Assembly (NCBI GenBank): GCA_003520105.1
Contig: DOVL01000141.1
Location: forward strand, 225-11,847
Reading direction: 5' to 3'
Length of the DNA stretch: 11,623 bases
Source of the DNA: Lachnospiraceae bacterium
Lineage (GTDB): Bacteria > Bacillota > Clostridia > Lachnospirales > Lachnospiraceae
The notes below the pieces were generated by a model that was not told the origin of the DNA, made no database searches, and saw nothing but the letters and a program-made list of their open reading frames with translations. Positions 1 through 5,885 of this stretch are shown piece by piece (position 1 is the stretch's first letter; each line of letters opens with the position of its first letter). Made by a program: the position numbers and the translations under genes.

Positions 1-251
1 TGGAACACCATGCCCATGTGGCGGCGGTGTACATTTATATCAACCTTCATGTCTGCGATATCTACACCGTTGAAGATGATCTGACCGCCGGTCGGATCCT
101 CCATACAGTTGAGACAACGGAGAAATGTACTCTTGCCGGAACCGGAAGGACCGATTACAACAACGATATCACCCTTGTTGATAGTGATATTTATACCGTT
201 TAAAACTTTATTTTCACCGAAATGCTTTTCGAGATTAATTACGTCTATCAC
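1..251 (-). CDS. Polar amino-acid ABC transporter ATP-binding protein (GlnQ/HisP type), partial
   Basis: This is the cytoplasmic ATPase of an amino-acid importer. It would dimerise under the permease encoded just upstream and power uptake. Only the first ~83 codons are present, because the gene runs off the window at base 1. The visible protein starts (M)IDVINLEKHFGENKVLNG. It has a canonical Walker A (GPSGSGKST, about residues 34-42) and ends at the start of the Q-loop (GMVFQ). The start is GTG at 251, preceded by AAAGGAG about 11 nt upstream. It lies inside the end of the permease gene (stop at 235-237), a 17-bp overlap that suggests translational coupling. The signature, Walker B and His-switch lie outside the window. 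The family call is firm from Walker A and context. The substrate can only be called polar amino acids. Confidence 0.9.
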   Translation of the reverse strand, partial: MIDVINLEKHFGENKVLNGINITINKGDIVVVIGPSGSGKSTFLRCLNCMEDPTGGQIIFNGVDIADMKVDINVHRRHMGMVF

Positions 252-945
252 TCTTTTTCAGTCTCCTTTCCATGAGTTTAATAAGCAGGCTGATAATGAT
301 GACGATCACAAGATAGATCAGAGCCATCACAAGATAAGGAACCATGAATTCATAGCTGTTGGTTCCTATTTTATTAAAAGCAACATAAAGGTCGGTAGCT
401 CCGACAAAGCTGACTACCGAGGTTTCCTTTATGAGGGAAATGAATTCGTTTCCGAGTGTCGGAAGGATATTCTTGATAGCCTGAGGGATCACGATGTGGA
501 ACATTGTTGTGGCAAAGCTGAGTCCAACTGCACGTCCACCTTCCATCTGACCATTGTCGACTGACTGTATACCGCTTCGCATGATCTCAGATATGTATGC
601 ACCGGAGTTAAGTCCGAATACCATGCAGGCAACCTGAACACCGGTCATATTTATTTCCCAGATAGGCAGGAGTACATAGTAGAAGATAAGCAGCTGCACT
701 ACCATAGGCGTTCCTCTGAAGATCCATACATAGAAGGAACAGAAGCCATTAAGTATTTTAGGAAGAGTTTTGTATTTTGGAATCACTCGCACGGTTGCGA
801 TAAGTGTTCCGATTATGATACCGATTATAAGACCGGTTATAGCTATGATAGCTGTGTTTTTTAAACCTTCTACGACCTTGACATAGCCTTTATAATCCAT
901 AAAGAATTCCCAGAAGGTTTGCCATTTATGCTCGAAGTCGCCCAC
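235..945 (-). CDS. Polar amino-acid ABC transporter permease (HisM/GlnP family)
   Basis: This is an integral membrane subunit of the amino-acid importer, probably acting as a homodimer because no second permease gene is visible. Of 236 residues, hydrophobic segments lie near 31-52, 66-95, 101-118, 145-170 and 199-223. The family RGTP motif is at 77-80. The EAA-loop that docks the ATPase is at about 135-156 (EGGRAVGLSFATTMFHIVIP). I chose the GTG at 945, which follows AGGTG by about 7 nt. An in-frame GTG at 954 is the alternative. The open frame extends to 1113, but that longer form would run through the hairpin at 980-1033 and into the end of the upstream gene, and it adds non-family residues. 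The gene follows the binding-protein gene after a 118-nt gap and overlaps the ATPase gene by 17 bp. Confidence 0.88.
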   Translation of the reverse strand: MGDFEHKWQTFWEFFMDYKGYVKVVEGLKNTAIIAITGLIIGIIIGTLIATVRVIPKYKTLPKILNGFCSFYVWIFRGTPMVVQLLIFYYVLLPIWEINMTGVQVACMVFGLNSGAYISEIMRSGIQSVDNGQMEGGRAVGLSFATTMFHIVIPQAIKNILPTLGNEFISLIKETSVVSFVGATDLYVAFNKIGTNSYEFMVPYLVMALIYLVIVIIISLLIKLMERRLKKSDRRN

Positions 946-979
946 GACATACACCTCACATTTTTTATTATTTGCTTTC

Positions 980-1033
980 AATGAAAAAGCGTTTCCGGGA
1001 ATATGGTCTATTCCGGCGGAAACGCTTTTCATT
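980..1033 (-). terminator. Terminator-like hairpin between binding-protein and permease genes
   Basis: Read on the minus strand, a 9-bp GC-rich core (GCGUUUCCG with CGGAAACGC) sits on a continuing inner stem (GGAAUA/UAUUCC, 5-nt loop, 2-nt bulge). The core is followed by UUUUUCAUU. A matching A-tract on the 5' side extends the stem to about 23 bp in all. It lies 31 nt after the binding-protein stop and ends 35 nt before the permease GTG. It can act as an intrinsic terminator with partial readthrough, or as a 3' stabilising hairpin. Either would give more binding protein than membrane subunits. Confidence 0.75.
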
Positions 1034-1063
1034 ATTGCATATATTCTTTGAAAATGCAAATAC

Positions 1064-1933
1064 TTACTGCATAGAATTGATCTTAGTTGTGATGAATGCT
1101 GCAGGTGCGGCATCGATGATAACGTAATCTATATTTCCATTAAGAAGATCCTGGATGGCAAGTGAACCGTTACGATATCCTGTTGAAGACATCTTGAATC
1201 CTGTAAAGCCCCAGTCATCATCACCTTCGCAGTAGAACTGGCCTGTTGTACCGTTCTGGTAACCAACCTTGGTCTTGGAATCCTTGCTGTTAAGGATTTC
1301 TTCGATAGCGGCAGCGTCCTTGCAGTTATCAAACTCTGTATTTGAGTTAAGAACTACAAGCTTCTGGCTTGCGTAGTAGTAAGGGTTTGTAAATGTAACA
1401 TACTCCTCACGCTCAGGCTTAACAGTAAGACCTGCCATAGCGATATCGCACTTATGCTGACCAACTGAGAGACATACTGCATCGAAATCCATATCCTGGA
1501 TAACAAGCTCAACACCGAGATAATCTGCAAGTGCCTTGGCAATCTCCATATCAACTCCATAGTAGCTGTCACCCTTAACATACTCAAAAGGCTCAAACGC
1601 AGCATTTGTAGCAACTACAAGCTGATCCTTTGAAGCATCAAGTGAAGCAGACTTAACTGCTGTAGGCTCGCCATCACCGAAATACTTGTCGCAGATAGCA
1701 TCGAAAGTACCATCACTCATGATCTGGTTGATAAACTCATTTGTCTTCTCGAGAAGCTCAGGCTGATCCTTGTCAACACCAAAAGCATACTCTTCATCTG
1801 TAAGATTTACGTCGATAACCTTAGCTGTCTTCTTCTCCTTAGACTTGCTGTCCTTCTTACCGCAGGCTGCAACTGAGACTGCAATGAGAAGAAGAGCCAT
1901 CGTAAGGGCTGTGATCTTCTTGATTTTCTTCAT
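1064..1933 (-). CDS. Amino-acid-binding lipoprotein of an ABC importer, apparently circularly permuted SBP_bac_3 fold
   Basis: This is an extracytoplasmic substrate-binding lipoprotein (289 aa). It starts at ATG 1933, with AGGGAG 8 nt upstream. Residues 1-24 form a lipoprotein signal peptide: lysine-rich N-terminus, hydrophobic core, lipobox SVAAC with Cys24 as the lipid site. A charged linker follows. Residues 39-86 (VIDVNLTDEEYAFGV ... DGTFDAICDKYFG) match the usual C-terminal end of this family. Only after that comes the usual N-terminal strand (QLVVATNAAFEPFEY, 104-118). The rest runs in normal order: LTVKPER with Arg175, expected to bind the carboxylate; NGTTG (227-231); and IDYVIID with Asp274, expected to bind the amino group. 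The protein ends at KINSMQ, just where the moved block would normally follow. No missing tail is encoded downstream. The ligand is probably a polar amino acid. Five cysteines besides Cys24 are present. Confidence 0.92.
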   Translation of the reverse strand: MKKIKKITALTMALLLIAVSVAACGKKDSKSKEKKTAKVIDVNLTDEEYAFGVDKDQPELLEKTNEFINQIMSDGTFDAICDKYFGDGEPTAVKSASLDASKDQLVVATNAAFEPFEYVKGDSYYGVDMEIAKALADYLGVELVIQDMDFDAVCLSVGQHKCDIAMAGLTVKPEREEYVTFTNPYYYASQKLVVLNSNTEFDNCKDAAAIEEILNSKDSKTKVGYQNGTTGQFYCEGDDDWGFTGFKMSSTGYRNGSLAIQDLLNGNIDYVIIDAAPAAFITTKINSMQ

Positions 1934-1999
1934 TTTTTTATCTCCCTTTCCGGATGCTTTTCTTATTATATGTGCATCCATAGCATTTAAATTCGTCAA

Positions 2000-2017
2000 G
2001 ATATTATCACTAATATC
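2000..2017. promoter_or_regulatory. Palindrome over the -10 box, candidate operator
   Basis: GATATTA-TCAC-TAATATC is a perfect 7-bp inverted repeat with a 4-nt spacer. It covers the predicted -10 hexamer and extends into the spacer of the uptake-operon promoter, a typical place for a repressor site. No regulator gene is adjacent and I do not recognise the motif. AT-rich chance palindromes are possible. Confidence 0.35.
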
Positions 2018-2029
2018 TGAATTGTGCAA
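2001..2029 (-). promoter_or_regulatory. Predicted sigma-A promoter of the amino-acid uptake operon
   Basis: On the minus strand there is TTGCAC (2024-2029), a 17-nt spacer, and TAATAT (2001-2006). Transcription would begin near 1994, giving a leader of about 60 nt before the ATG at 1933. That is too short for a large riboswitch. A perfect TATAAT nearer the gene (around 1962-1967) has no good -35 at the right distance. Confidence 0.55.
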
Positions 2030-2070
2030 CTATTAATACGAGCGGAAATATTCATATATAGAAAATATGA

Positions 2071-2096
2071 TCATTATGCTTTCAGTAGTATAATGA
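2071..2096 (-). terminator. Weak AT-rich hairpin after the ABC-F gene
   Basis: On the minus strand TCATTAT and ATAATGA form a 7-bp stem with a 12-nt loop, followed by TCATATTTTC. It lies 22 nt past the ABC-F stop and upstream of the uptake-operon promoter. The stem has only one G-C pair, so it may not terminate well, and some readthrough into the uptake operon is conceivable. Confidence 0.3.
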
Positions 2097-2117
2097 ATGA
2101 CCGTTGTATGGTTAGGA

Positions 2118-4103
2118 TCATTCGGACAGTTCTTCCCAACTGTCATACATGGCTGATAGTTTTTCTTCAACCTCCGCACGTTCTTTCGACAGCTCGGAGA
2201 GAGCTCCCGCGTTTGAGGCGATAGAAGGATCCGCAAGCTTTTCATCAATCTGTTTTAATTCCTCTTCGGCTGCGGCAATACGTTCCTCGAGCTTTTTGAT
2301 ATCATTTTCACGTTTTTTTGCTGCTGCCTGCTCGGCCTTAAAACGTAAGAAATCTTCCTTTGAACCTGCAGCGGGAGCAGTATTTACAGTGCTTTCGCCG
2401 GTGCTGGCGGTAGTGGCAGCTGATGAACCTTCGGCAAAACTGTTTTTAGTATTAGATATGCCGCCGTCAGAAAGCTCCGGATGCTGTACCCTGAACAGAT
2501 CATCCTTTTTCTGAACGTAATAATCATAATTGCCTTTATAGTTTGTCAGAACCTTATGCGACAGCGAAAGAGTTCTTGTCGAAACCTTGTTCAGGAAATA
2601 TCTGTCATGGCTGACAAAAAGGAGAGTTCCTTCGTAGTTCGAAAGAGCATCCTCAAGTATCTCCTTGGATTGTATATCCAGATGATTTGTAGGCTCATCA
2701 AGTATGAGGAAATTGGCAGGAGAGAGCATAAGCTTGGCCAGTGAAACACGGCCTCTTTCTCCACCGGAAAGGTCCTCGATCTTCTTAAATACGTCATCGC
2801 CTGTGAAGAGAAAGGCGGCAAGGACATTTCTGATCTTTGTATTGTTCAGATCAGGGAAGGAATCTGATATTTCCTCAAATATAGTCTTCTCAGGTGACAA
2901 GTCGTGCTGCTCCTGATCGAAATAACCGACCTTGACACGTGAACCGAAGGCGACGTGTCCGCTGTCCTTCGATATTCTGTGGTTTATGATCTTCAGAATG
3001 GTGGTTTTGCCTGTACCGTTTCCGCCGATCAGCGCAACATGCTCGCCTCGTTTTATATCAATTGAAAGGTCTTCGAATAGCTTATTATCACCGAAGGCTT
3101 TGGAAAGCTCGGTTACTGAAAGAACATCCTCACCGGACTGGTTCACCGGTGTGAGAGCCAGACGCATCTCTGCCTTGTATTCAGAAGGCTTCTCGAGCCT
3201 CTCGACCTTGGCAAGCTGCTTCTCACGACTTTCGGCACGTTTGATCGACTTCTCGCGGTTGAACTGCTTAAGCTTATTTATTACGTCTTCCTGGTGCTTT
3301 ATTTCCTGCTGCTGATTCATGTAAGCATGCATCTTTGCTGCTCTGATCGCAGCTCTTTCGAAAGCGTAGAAGGAATAATTACCGTTAAATACGGTCGAAA
3401 CACCGTTATCTATCTCTACTATTTTAGTTGTAACCTTATCAATAAAATATCTGTCATGGCTGACGATAACAACTGCTCCCGGATATGATGACAGGAAGTC
3501 CTCGAGCCATGATACGGATTCCATATCGAGATGGTTTGTAGGCTCATCGAGGAGAAGTATGTCAGGCTTCTGAAGGAGAAGTCTTCCGAGTGCGATACGT
3601 ATCTTCTGACCACCGGAGAAGGAATTGATGTGTCTGTCATAATCCTTTTCGGTAAAACCGAGACCCCTCAGTACGCCTGTGATCTCACTTGTCATGGCAT
3701 AACCGTTCTCGCGGTCGTAGGTGGTCGAAAGAGTGCTGTATTCGTTCATCAGCTTTGTCAGCTCATCGCCTTCGGCATGCTTCATGGCTGCTTCGAGTTC
3801 ACGCATGCGGTCATTCATCTCGATCAGATAACGCTTGGTCTCGAGCATCTCGTTGTAAAGTGTATTTTCGAAAGAAATATCCTGCTTCTGAGAGAGATAG
3901 CCGAGCTTCATATCTCTACCGATTATGATCTGGCCTGAGTCCGGTGTTTCTTCACCAACGATCATCTTAAGAAGAGTTGTCTTACCTGCACCGTTGATGC
4001 CGACTATAGCAACCTTTTCGTGAGATTCTATATGAAAATTTACATTTCGCAGGACTTCCTTGATCCCGAAGGCCTTCGAAACAGTCTGTATACTGAGTAC
4101 CAT
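2118..4103 (-). CDS. ABC-F family ATPase (Uup/YdiF/YfmR-like), ribosome-associated type
   Basis: This is a soluble protein with two ABC domains and no membrane segments. ABC-F proteins bind the ribosomal E-site region and relieve stalling or protect against antibiotics; which job applies here cannot be read from sequence. It has 661 aa. Domain 1 has Walker A GINGAGKTT (35-43), signature SFSGGQ (161-166) and Walker B ILLLDEPTNHLD (182-193). Domain 2 has GGNGTGKTT (360-368), LSGGE (445-449) and ILDEPTNHLD. Both catalytic Glu residues are present. The lysine/arginine-rich interdomain linker (about 255-320) corresponds to the ribosome-contacting PtIM region. The C-terminus has a low-complexity A/S/T linker and then a Glu/Lys coiled coil (about 590-661). 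I chose ATG 4103 because AAAGG lies 9 nt upstream; the in-frame ATG at 4112 abuts that site. The gene is divergent from the EAL gene. Confidence 0.93.
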   Translation of the reverse strand: MVLSIQTVSKAFGIKEVLRNVNFHIESHEKVAIVGINGAGKTTLLKMIVGEETPDSGQIIIGRDMKLGYLSQKQDISFENTLYNEMLETKRYLIEMNDRMRELEAAMKHAEGDELTKLMNEYSTLSTTYDRENGYAMTSEITGVLRGLGFTEKDYDRHINSFSGGQKIRIALGRLLLQKPDILLLDEPTNHLDMESVSWLEDFLSSYPGAVVIVSHDRYFIDKVTTKIVEIDNGVSTVFNGNYSFYAFERAAIRAAKMHAYMNQQQEIKHQEDVINKLKQFNREKSIKRAESREKQLAKVERLEKPSEYKAEMRLALTPVNQSGEDVLSVTELSKAFGDNKLFEDLSIDIKRGEHVALIGGNGTGKTTILKIINHRISKDSGHVAFGSRVKVGYFDQEQHDLSPEKTIFEEISDSFPDLNNTKIRNVLAAFLFTGDDVFKKIEDLSGGERGRVSLAKLMLSPANFLILDEPTNHLDIQSKEILEDALSNYEGTLLFVSHDRYFLNKVSTRTLSLSHKVLTNYKGNYDYYVQKKDDLFRVQHPELSDGGISNTKNSFAEGSSAATTASTGESTVNTAPAAGSKEDFLRFKAEQAAAKKRENDIKKLEERIAAAEEELKQIDEKLADPSIASNAGALSELSKERAEVEEKLSAMYDSWEELSE

Positions 4104-4120
4104 TTTTATCATCCTTTATA

Positions 4121-4145
4121 ACGGCAAAACTTAAACTGCTGCCGT
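4121..4145 (-). promoter_or_regulatory. Small hairpin beside the ABC-F ribosome-binding site
   Basis: In the minus-strand leader, ACGGCA and TGCCGT form a 6-bp stem with a 13-nt loop. It ends only 3 nt before the AAAGG ribosome-binding site (4113-4117). Some ABC-F genes are controlled by leader attenuation, so it is noted. The stem is short and I see no competing terminator. Confidence 0.22.
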
Positions 4146-4182
4146 AATTGTTTATCTTCCGGGGTATCCCAAAAACATTGTG

Positions 4183-4211
4183 ATTGTAGCAAAAAACAGA
4201 TGAAAAATCAA
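4183..4211 (-). promoter_or_regulatory. Predicted promoter of the ABC-F gene
   Basis: On the minus strand there is TTGATT (4206-4211), a 17-nt spacer, and TACAAT (4183-4188), with an extended -10 (TGC before TACAAT). Initiation would be near 4176, giving a leader of about 72 nt. The -35 box lies inside the spacer of the divergent EAL promoter. Confidence 0.6.
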
Positions 4212-4228
4212 ACTACTTCTGATATAAT
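4200..4228 (+). promoter_or_regulatory. Predicted promoter of the EAL gene (extended -10)
   Basis: A perfect TATAAT (4223-4228) is preceded by TGA, forming an extended -10. A weak -35 (ATGAAA, 4200-4205) sits at 17-nt spacing. The leader is about 53 nt and leads to GGGAGG (4274-4279), 8 nt before the ATG at 4288. Confidence 0.6.
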
Positions 4229-4287
4229 ACTTATGTTGGGTGTTTATGATTTACTATATTCTGAATATTATTTGGGAGGTATTATAA

Positions 4288-5643
4288 ATGGGCGTTATAG
4301 AAGAAGTTAAGGAAGCGCTTGCCAGACGTAAGTTTATTCCTTATTTTCAACCTCAGTACGATGTTATAACAAGAAAGATGTGGTCTGCGGAGATCCTTGC
4401 AAGATGGATCGAGAGTGACGGCTCTGTTATCGTTCCGGGATATTTCGTACCGGAGCTGGAGATGACCGGAGATATTCTTGAGCTTGACTGGTATATGCTT
4501 AAGGAGGCTTGTATCTTCCTCAGCAAGCTGGACAAGCAGGGCGTTCCGAAGTTCCCTATTTCTATAAACTTCTCATGGAAGCACATCAATGAACAGAATA
4601 CAAGCGGTATGCTCTGTGAGATAGTTGATTCCTATAAGATTCCTCATCAGCTGATCATCATAGAGGTTGCGGAATCAGCGATTCTTGAAGCAGAGGAAGA
4701 CGTTAAGGTTATGCTTGAGGAGATAAGAAACGAAGGCTTCCGCATAGCTGTCGATGATTTCGGAAACGGTTCATTCTCGCTTGATCTTATAACCGATCTT
4801 ACTCCTGATGTCCTTAAGATCGACAGAACATTCTTCCTGAATGGTCTCGGAGACGAGAAGGATAAGCTTGTGCTTGAGGGTATATTTGACTTCGCAAACA
4901 GACTGCATTTAAATACGGTTGCAGAGGGTATCGAGACCGAGGAACAGCTTACATTCCTCAGAAACAGCGGATGTAAGGTTGTTCAGGGTTATATTTTCGA
5001 TAAGCCTATGCCTGAGACTCACTTTATTCAGAAATGTAAGGATAATTCTGCTGATCTTGATGCAGAGGATATCCTTTTAACACAGTCCCCTGCAGCAGCT
5101 GTTCAGCTCCTTATGGATGCTATTTATACAGTATCTCCGAGTATCACATATATGAACCTTACCAAGAACAGTTATTATGTTGCTCAGGGTGAAGAACTTG
5201 GAAAGAGAGTAAATAATTCCATCAGCTCACTCGATGACAGACTTGCGAACAGCGTAAGTTCGGTTTATCCGGATGACAGAGAGCTTTATAAGAAAACGCT
5301 TAATGTTAAGAGTCTCCTTGATGCATACGAGAGAGGTGAGAAATTCGTTGATGTGATATTCAGACAGATCGGCGATGACGGCGTCTACAGAAAACTCGCG
5401 ATCAAGAATGTCTTCGTAAAGAATCCGGCAGTAAATGATGTTATAGCAATAAGCTTCTGCACGGTTCTTGAAGAGGTTGAGCCGATTATCACACCTCCGC
5501 CTGTGAAGGAGGAGCCTGAGGTTCCTTATCATGATCCGAATTCGACGACCGAACTAGTTAATGTCAGGAGAGGGGATATAGTTGTCCAGGAGAAACGTGA
5601 TCAGGTCGTGGTAGATAAAACAGCTGAAGAGAAAACAGAATAA
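4288..5643 (+). CDS. EAL-domain c-di-GMP phosphodiesterase with C-terminal PAS-like domain
   Basis: Predicted to hydrolyse cyclic di-GMP to pGpG in the cytoplasm; 451 aa, no membrane segments. The EAL domain covers about residues 5-255. The signature is EIL rather than EAL (E35, with R39 in ILARW). The expected metal and catalytic residues appear in place: N94 (INFS), E126 and E129 (IEVAES), D156-D157 (DDFG), K177 (KID), E213 (AEGIE) and Q233 (QGY). Two departures are Ala for the usual Thr before E129, and the loop DDFGNGSFSL. I therefore predict an active enzyme. Residues about 270-395 look like the PAS-like sensory domain that I recall from Lachnospiraceae signalling proteins (YMNLTKNSYY, HPEDRE-like YPDDRE, RQIGDDGVY). 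It lies after EAL, the reverse of the common order. No GGDEF is present. A charged, proline-containing tail (about 396-451) is probably disordered. Confidence 0.9.
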   Translation: MGVIEEVKEALARRKFIPYFQPQYDVITRKMWSAEILARWIESDGSVIVPGYFVPELEMTGDILELDWYMLKEACIFLSKLDKQGVPKFPISINFSWKHINEQNTSGMLCEIVDSYKIPHQLIIIEVAESAILEAEEDVKVMLEEIRNEGFRIAVDDFGNGSFSLDLITDLTPDVLKIDRTFFLNGLGDEKDKLVLEGIFDFANRLHLNTVAEGIETEEQLTFLRNSGCKVVQGYIFDKPMPETHFIQKCKDNSADLDAEDILLTQSPAAAVQLLMDAIYTVSPSITYMNLTKNSYYVAQGEELGKRVNNSISSLDDRLANSVSSVYPDDRELYKKTLNVKSLLDAYERGEKFVDVIFRQIGDDGVYRKLAIKNVFVKNPAVNDVIAISFCTVLEEVEPIITPPPVKEEPEVPYHDPNSTTELVNVRRGDIVVQEKRDQVVVDKTAEEKTE

Positions 5644-5659
5644 AAATATGTGAATTACA

Positions 5660-5690
5660 GGCCGGGCTTGATCAAAAGTCCGGCCGTTTC
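5660..5690 (+). terminator. Predicted intrinsic terminator of the EAL gene
   Basis: GGCCGGGCTT (5660-5669) pairs with AAGTCCGGCC (5676-5685), a 10-bp stem with one G-U pair and a 6-nt loop, 16 nt after the stop codon. The following tract (GTTTCATTG) is short in T, so termination may be incomplete. The exporter gene downstream also has its own promoter. Confidence 0.65.
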
Positions 5691-5732
5691 ATTGTGTAGA
5701 AGAAAACAGAGGGTCTGATATATAAAAAAGCC

Positions 5733-5744
5733 TGTGATTTCACA
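5733..5744. promoter_or_regulatory. Palindrome upstream of the exporter promoter, candidate operator
   Basis: TGTGA-TT-TCACA is a perfect inverted repeat that ends 10 nt before the predicted -35 box. The half-sites are the same as in the TGTGATCACA palindrome at 5811-5820. The 2-nt spacing does not fit Crp (6-nt spacing). Confidence 0.35.
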
Positions 5745-5754
5745 AATATTTCAT

Positions 5755-5782
5755 TTGAATTATTAATAATAATCACTATAAT
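5755..5782 (+). promoter_or_regulatory. Predicted promoter of the ABC exporter operon
   Basis: TTGAAT (5755-5760), a 16-nt spacer, and a perfect TATAAT (5777-5782). Initiation would be near 5789, giving a leader of roughly 95 nt before the ATG at 5886. Confidence 0.55.
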
Positions 5783-5810
5783 GTTGGTAGTGCGTTGTTG
5801 TGTGGGGCAT

Positions 5811-5820
5811 TGTGATCACA
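5811..5820. promoter_or_regulatory. Palindrome downstream of the exporter start point, candidate operator
   Basis: TGTGATCACA is a perfect 10-bp palindrome about 22 nt downstream of the predicted transcription start. It shares both half-sites with the palindrome at 5733-5744, so the promoter is bracketed by two copies. A repressor binding both could occlude or loop the promoter. Confidence 0.35.
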
Positions 5821-5885
5821 GTATTTTCGCACGGACCGTTTTTAATGGTTTGAACTATAGATAAGATGAAGATGTGGTAGATAAA

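Noticed and set aside
109..564. Plus-strand open frame of about 150 codons opposite the permease gene
   Set aside because: It is antisense to a clear permease with family motifs, has no ribosome-binding site, and its translation resembles no protein family.
945..1113. N-terminal extension of the permease to ATG 1113
   Set aside because: It would translate through the terminator hairpin and overlap the end of the binding-protein gene; the GTG at 945 has a ribosome-binding site and gives the usual family length.
1934..2000. Amino-acid riboswitch or T-box in the uptake-operon leader
   Set aside because: The leader from the predicted start is about 60 nt with no terminator/antiterminator pair visible.
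2033..2248. Minus-strand open frame across the ABC-F stop into the intergenic region
   Set aside because: It overlaps the coiled-coil end of the ABC-F gene out of frame and contains the uptake-operon promoter; no ribosome-binding site.
3531..3938. Plus-strand open frame opposite the ABC-F gene
   Set aside because: It is the reverse reading of conserved ABC signature and Walker B codons; no start signal and no family features.
2118..4103. Antibiotic-resistance ABC-F protein (Msr/Vga/Lsa type)
   Set aside because: The linker and C-terminal coiled coil look like housekeeping YdiF/YfmR/Uup types; resistance function cannot be supported from sequence, and no resistance-island context is present.
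5733..5744. Crp/Fnr binding site
   Set aside because: Half-sites TGTGA/TCACA are present but separated by 2 nt (0 nt in the second palindrome) instead of the 6 nt of a Crp site, and Fnr half-sites differ.
5781..5864. Short leader peptide (27 codons from ATG 5781)
   Set aside because: The ATG lies in the predicted -10 box, there is no ribosome-binding site and no codon run suggesting attenuation.
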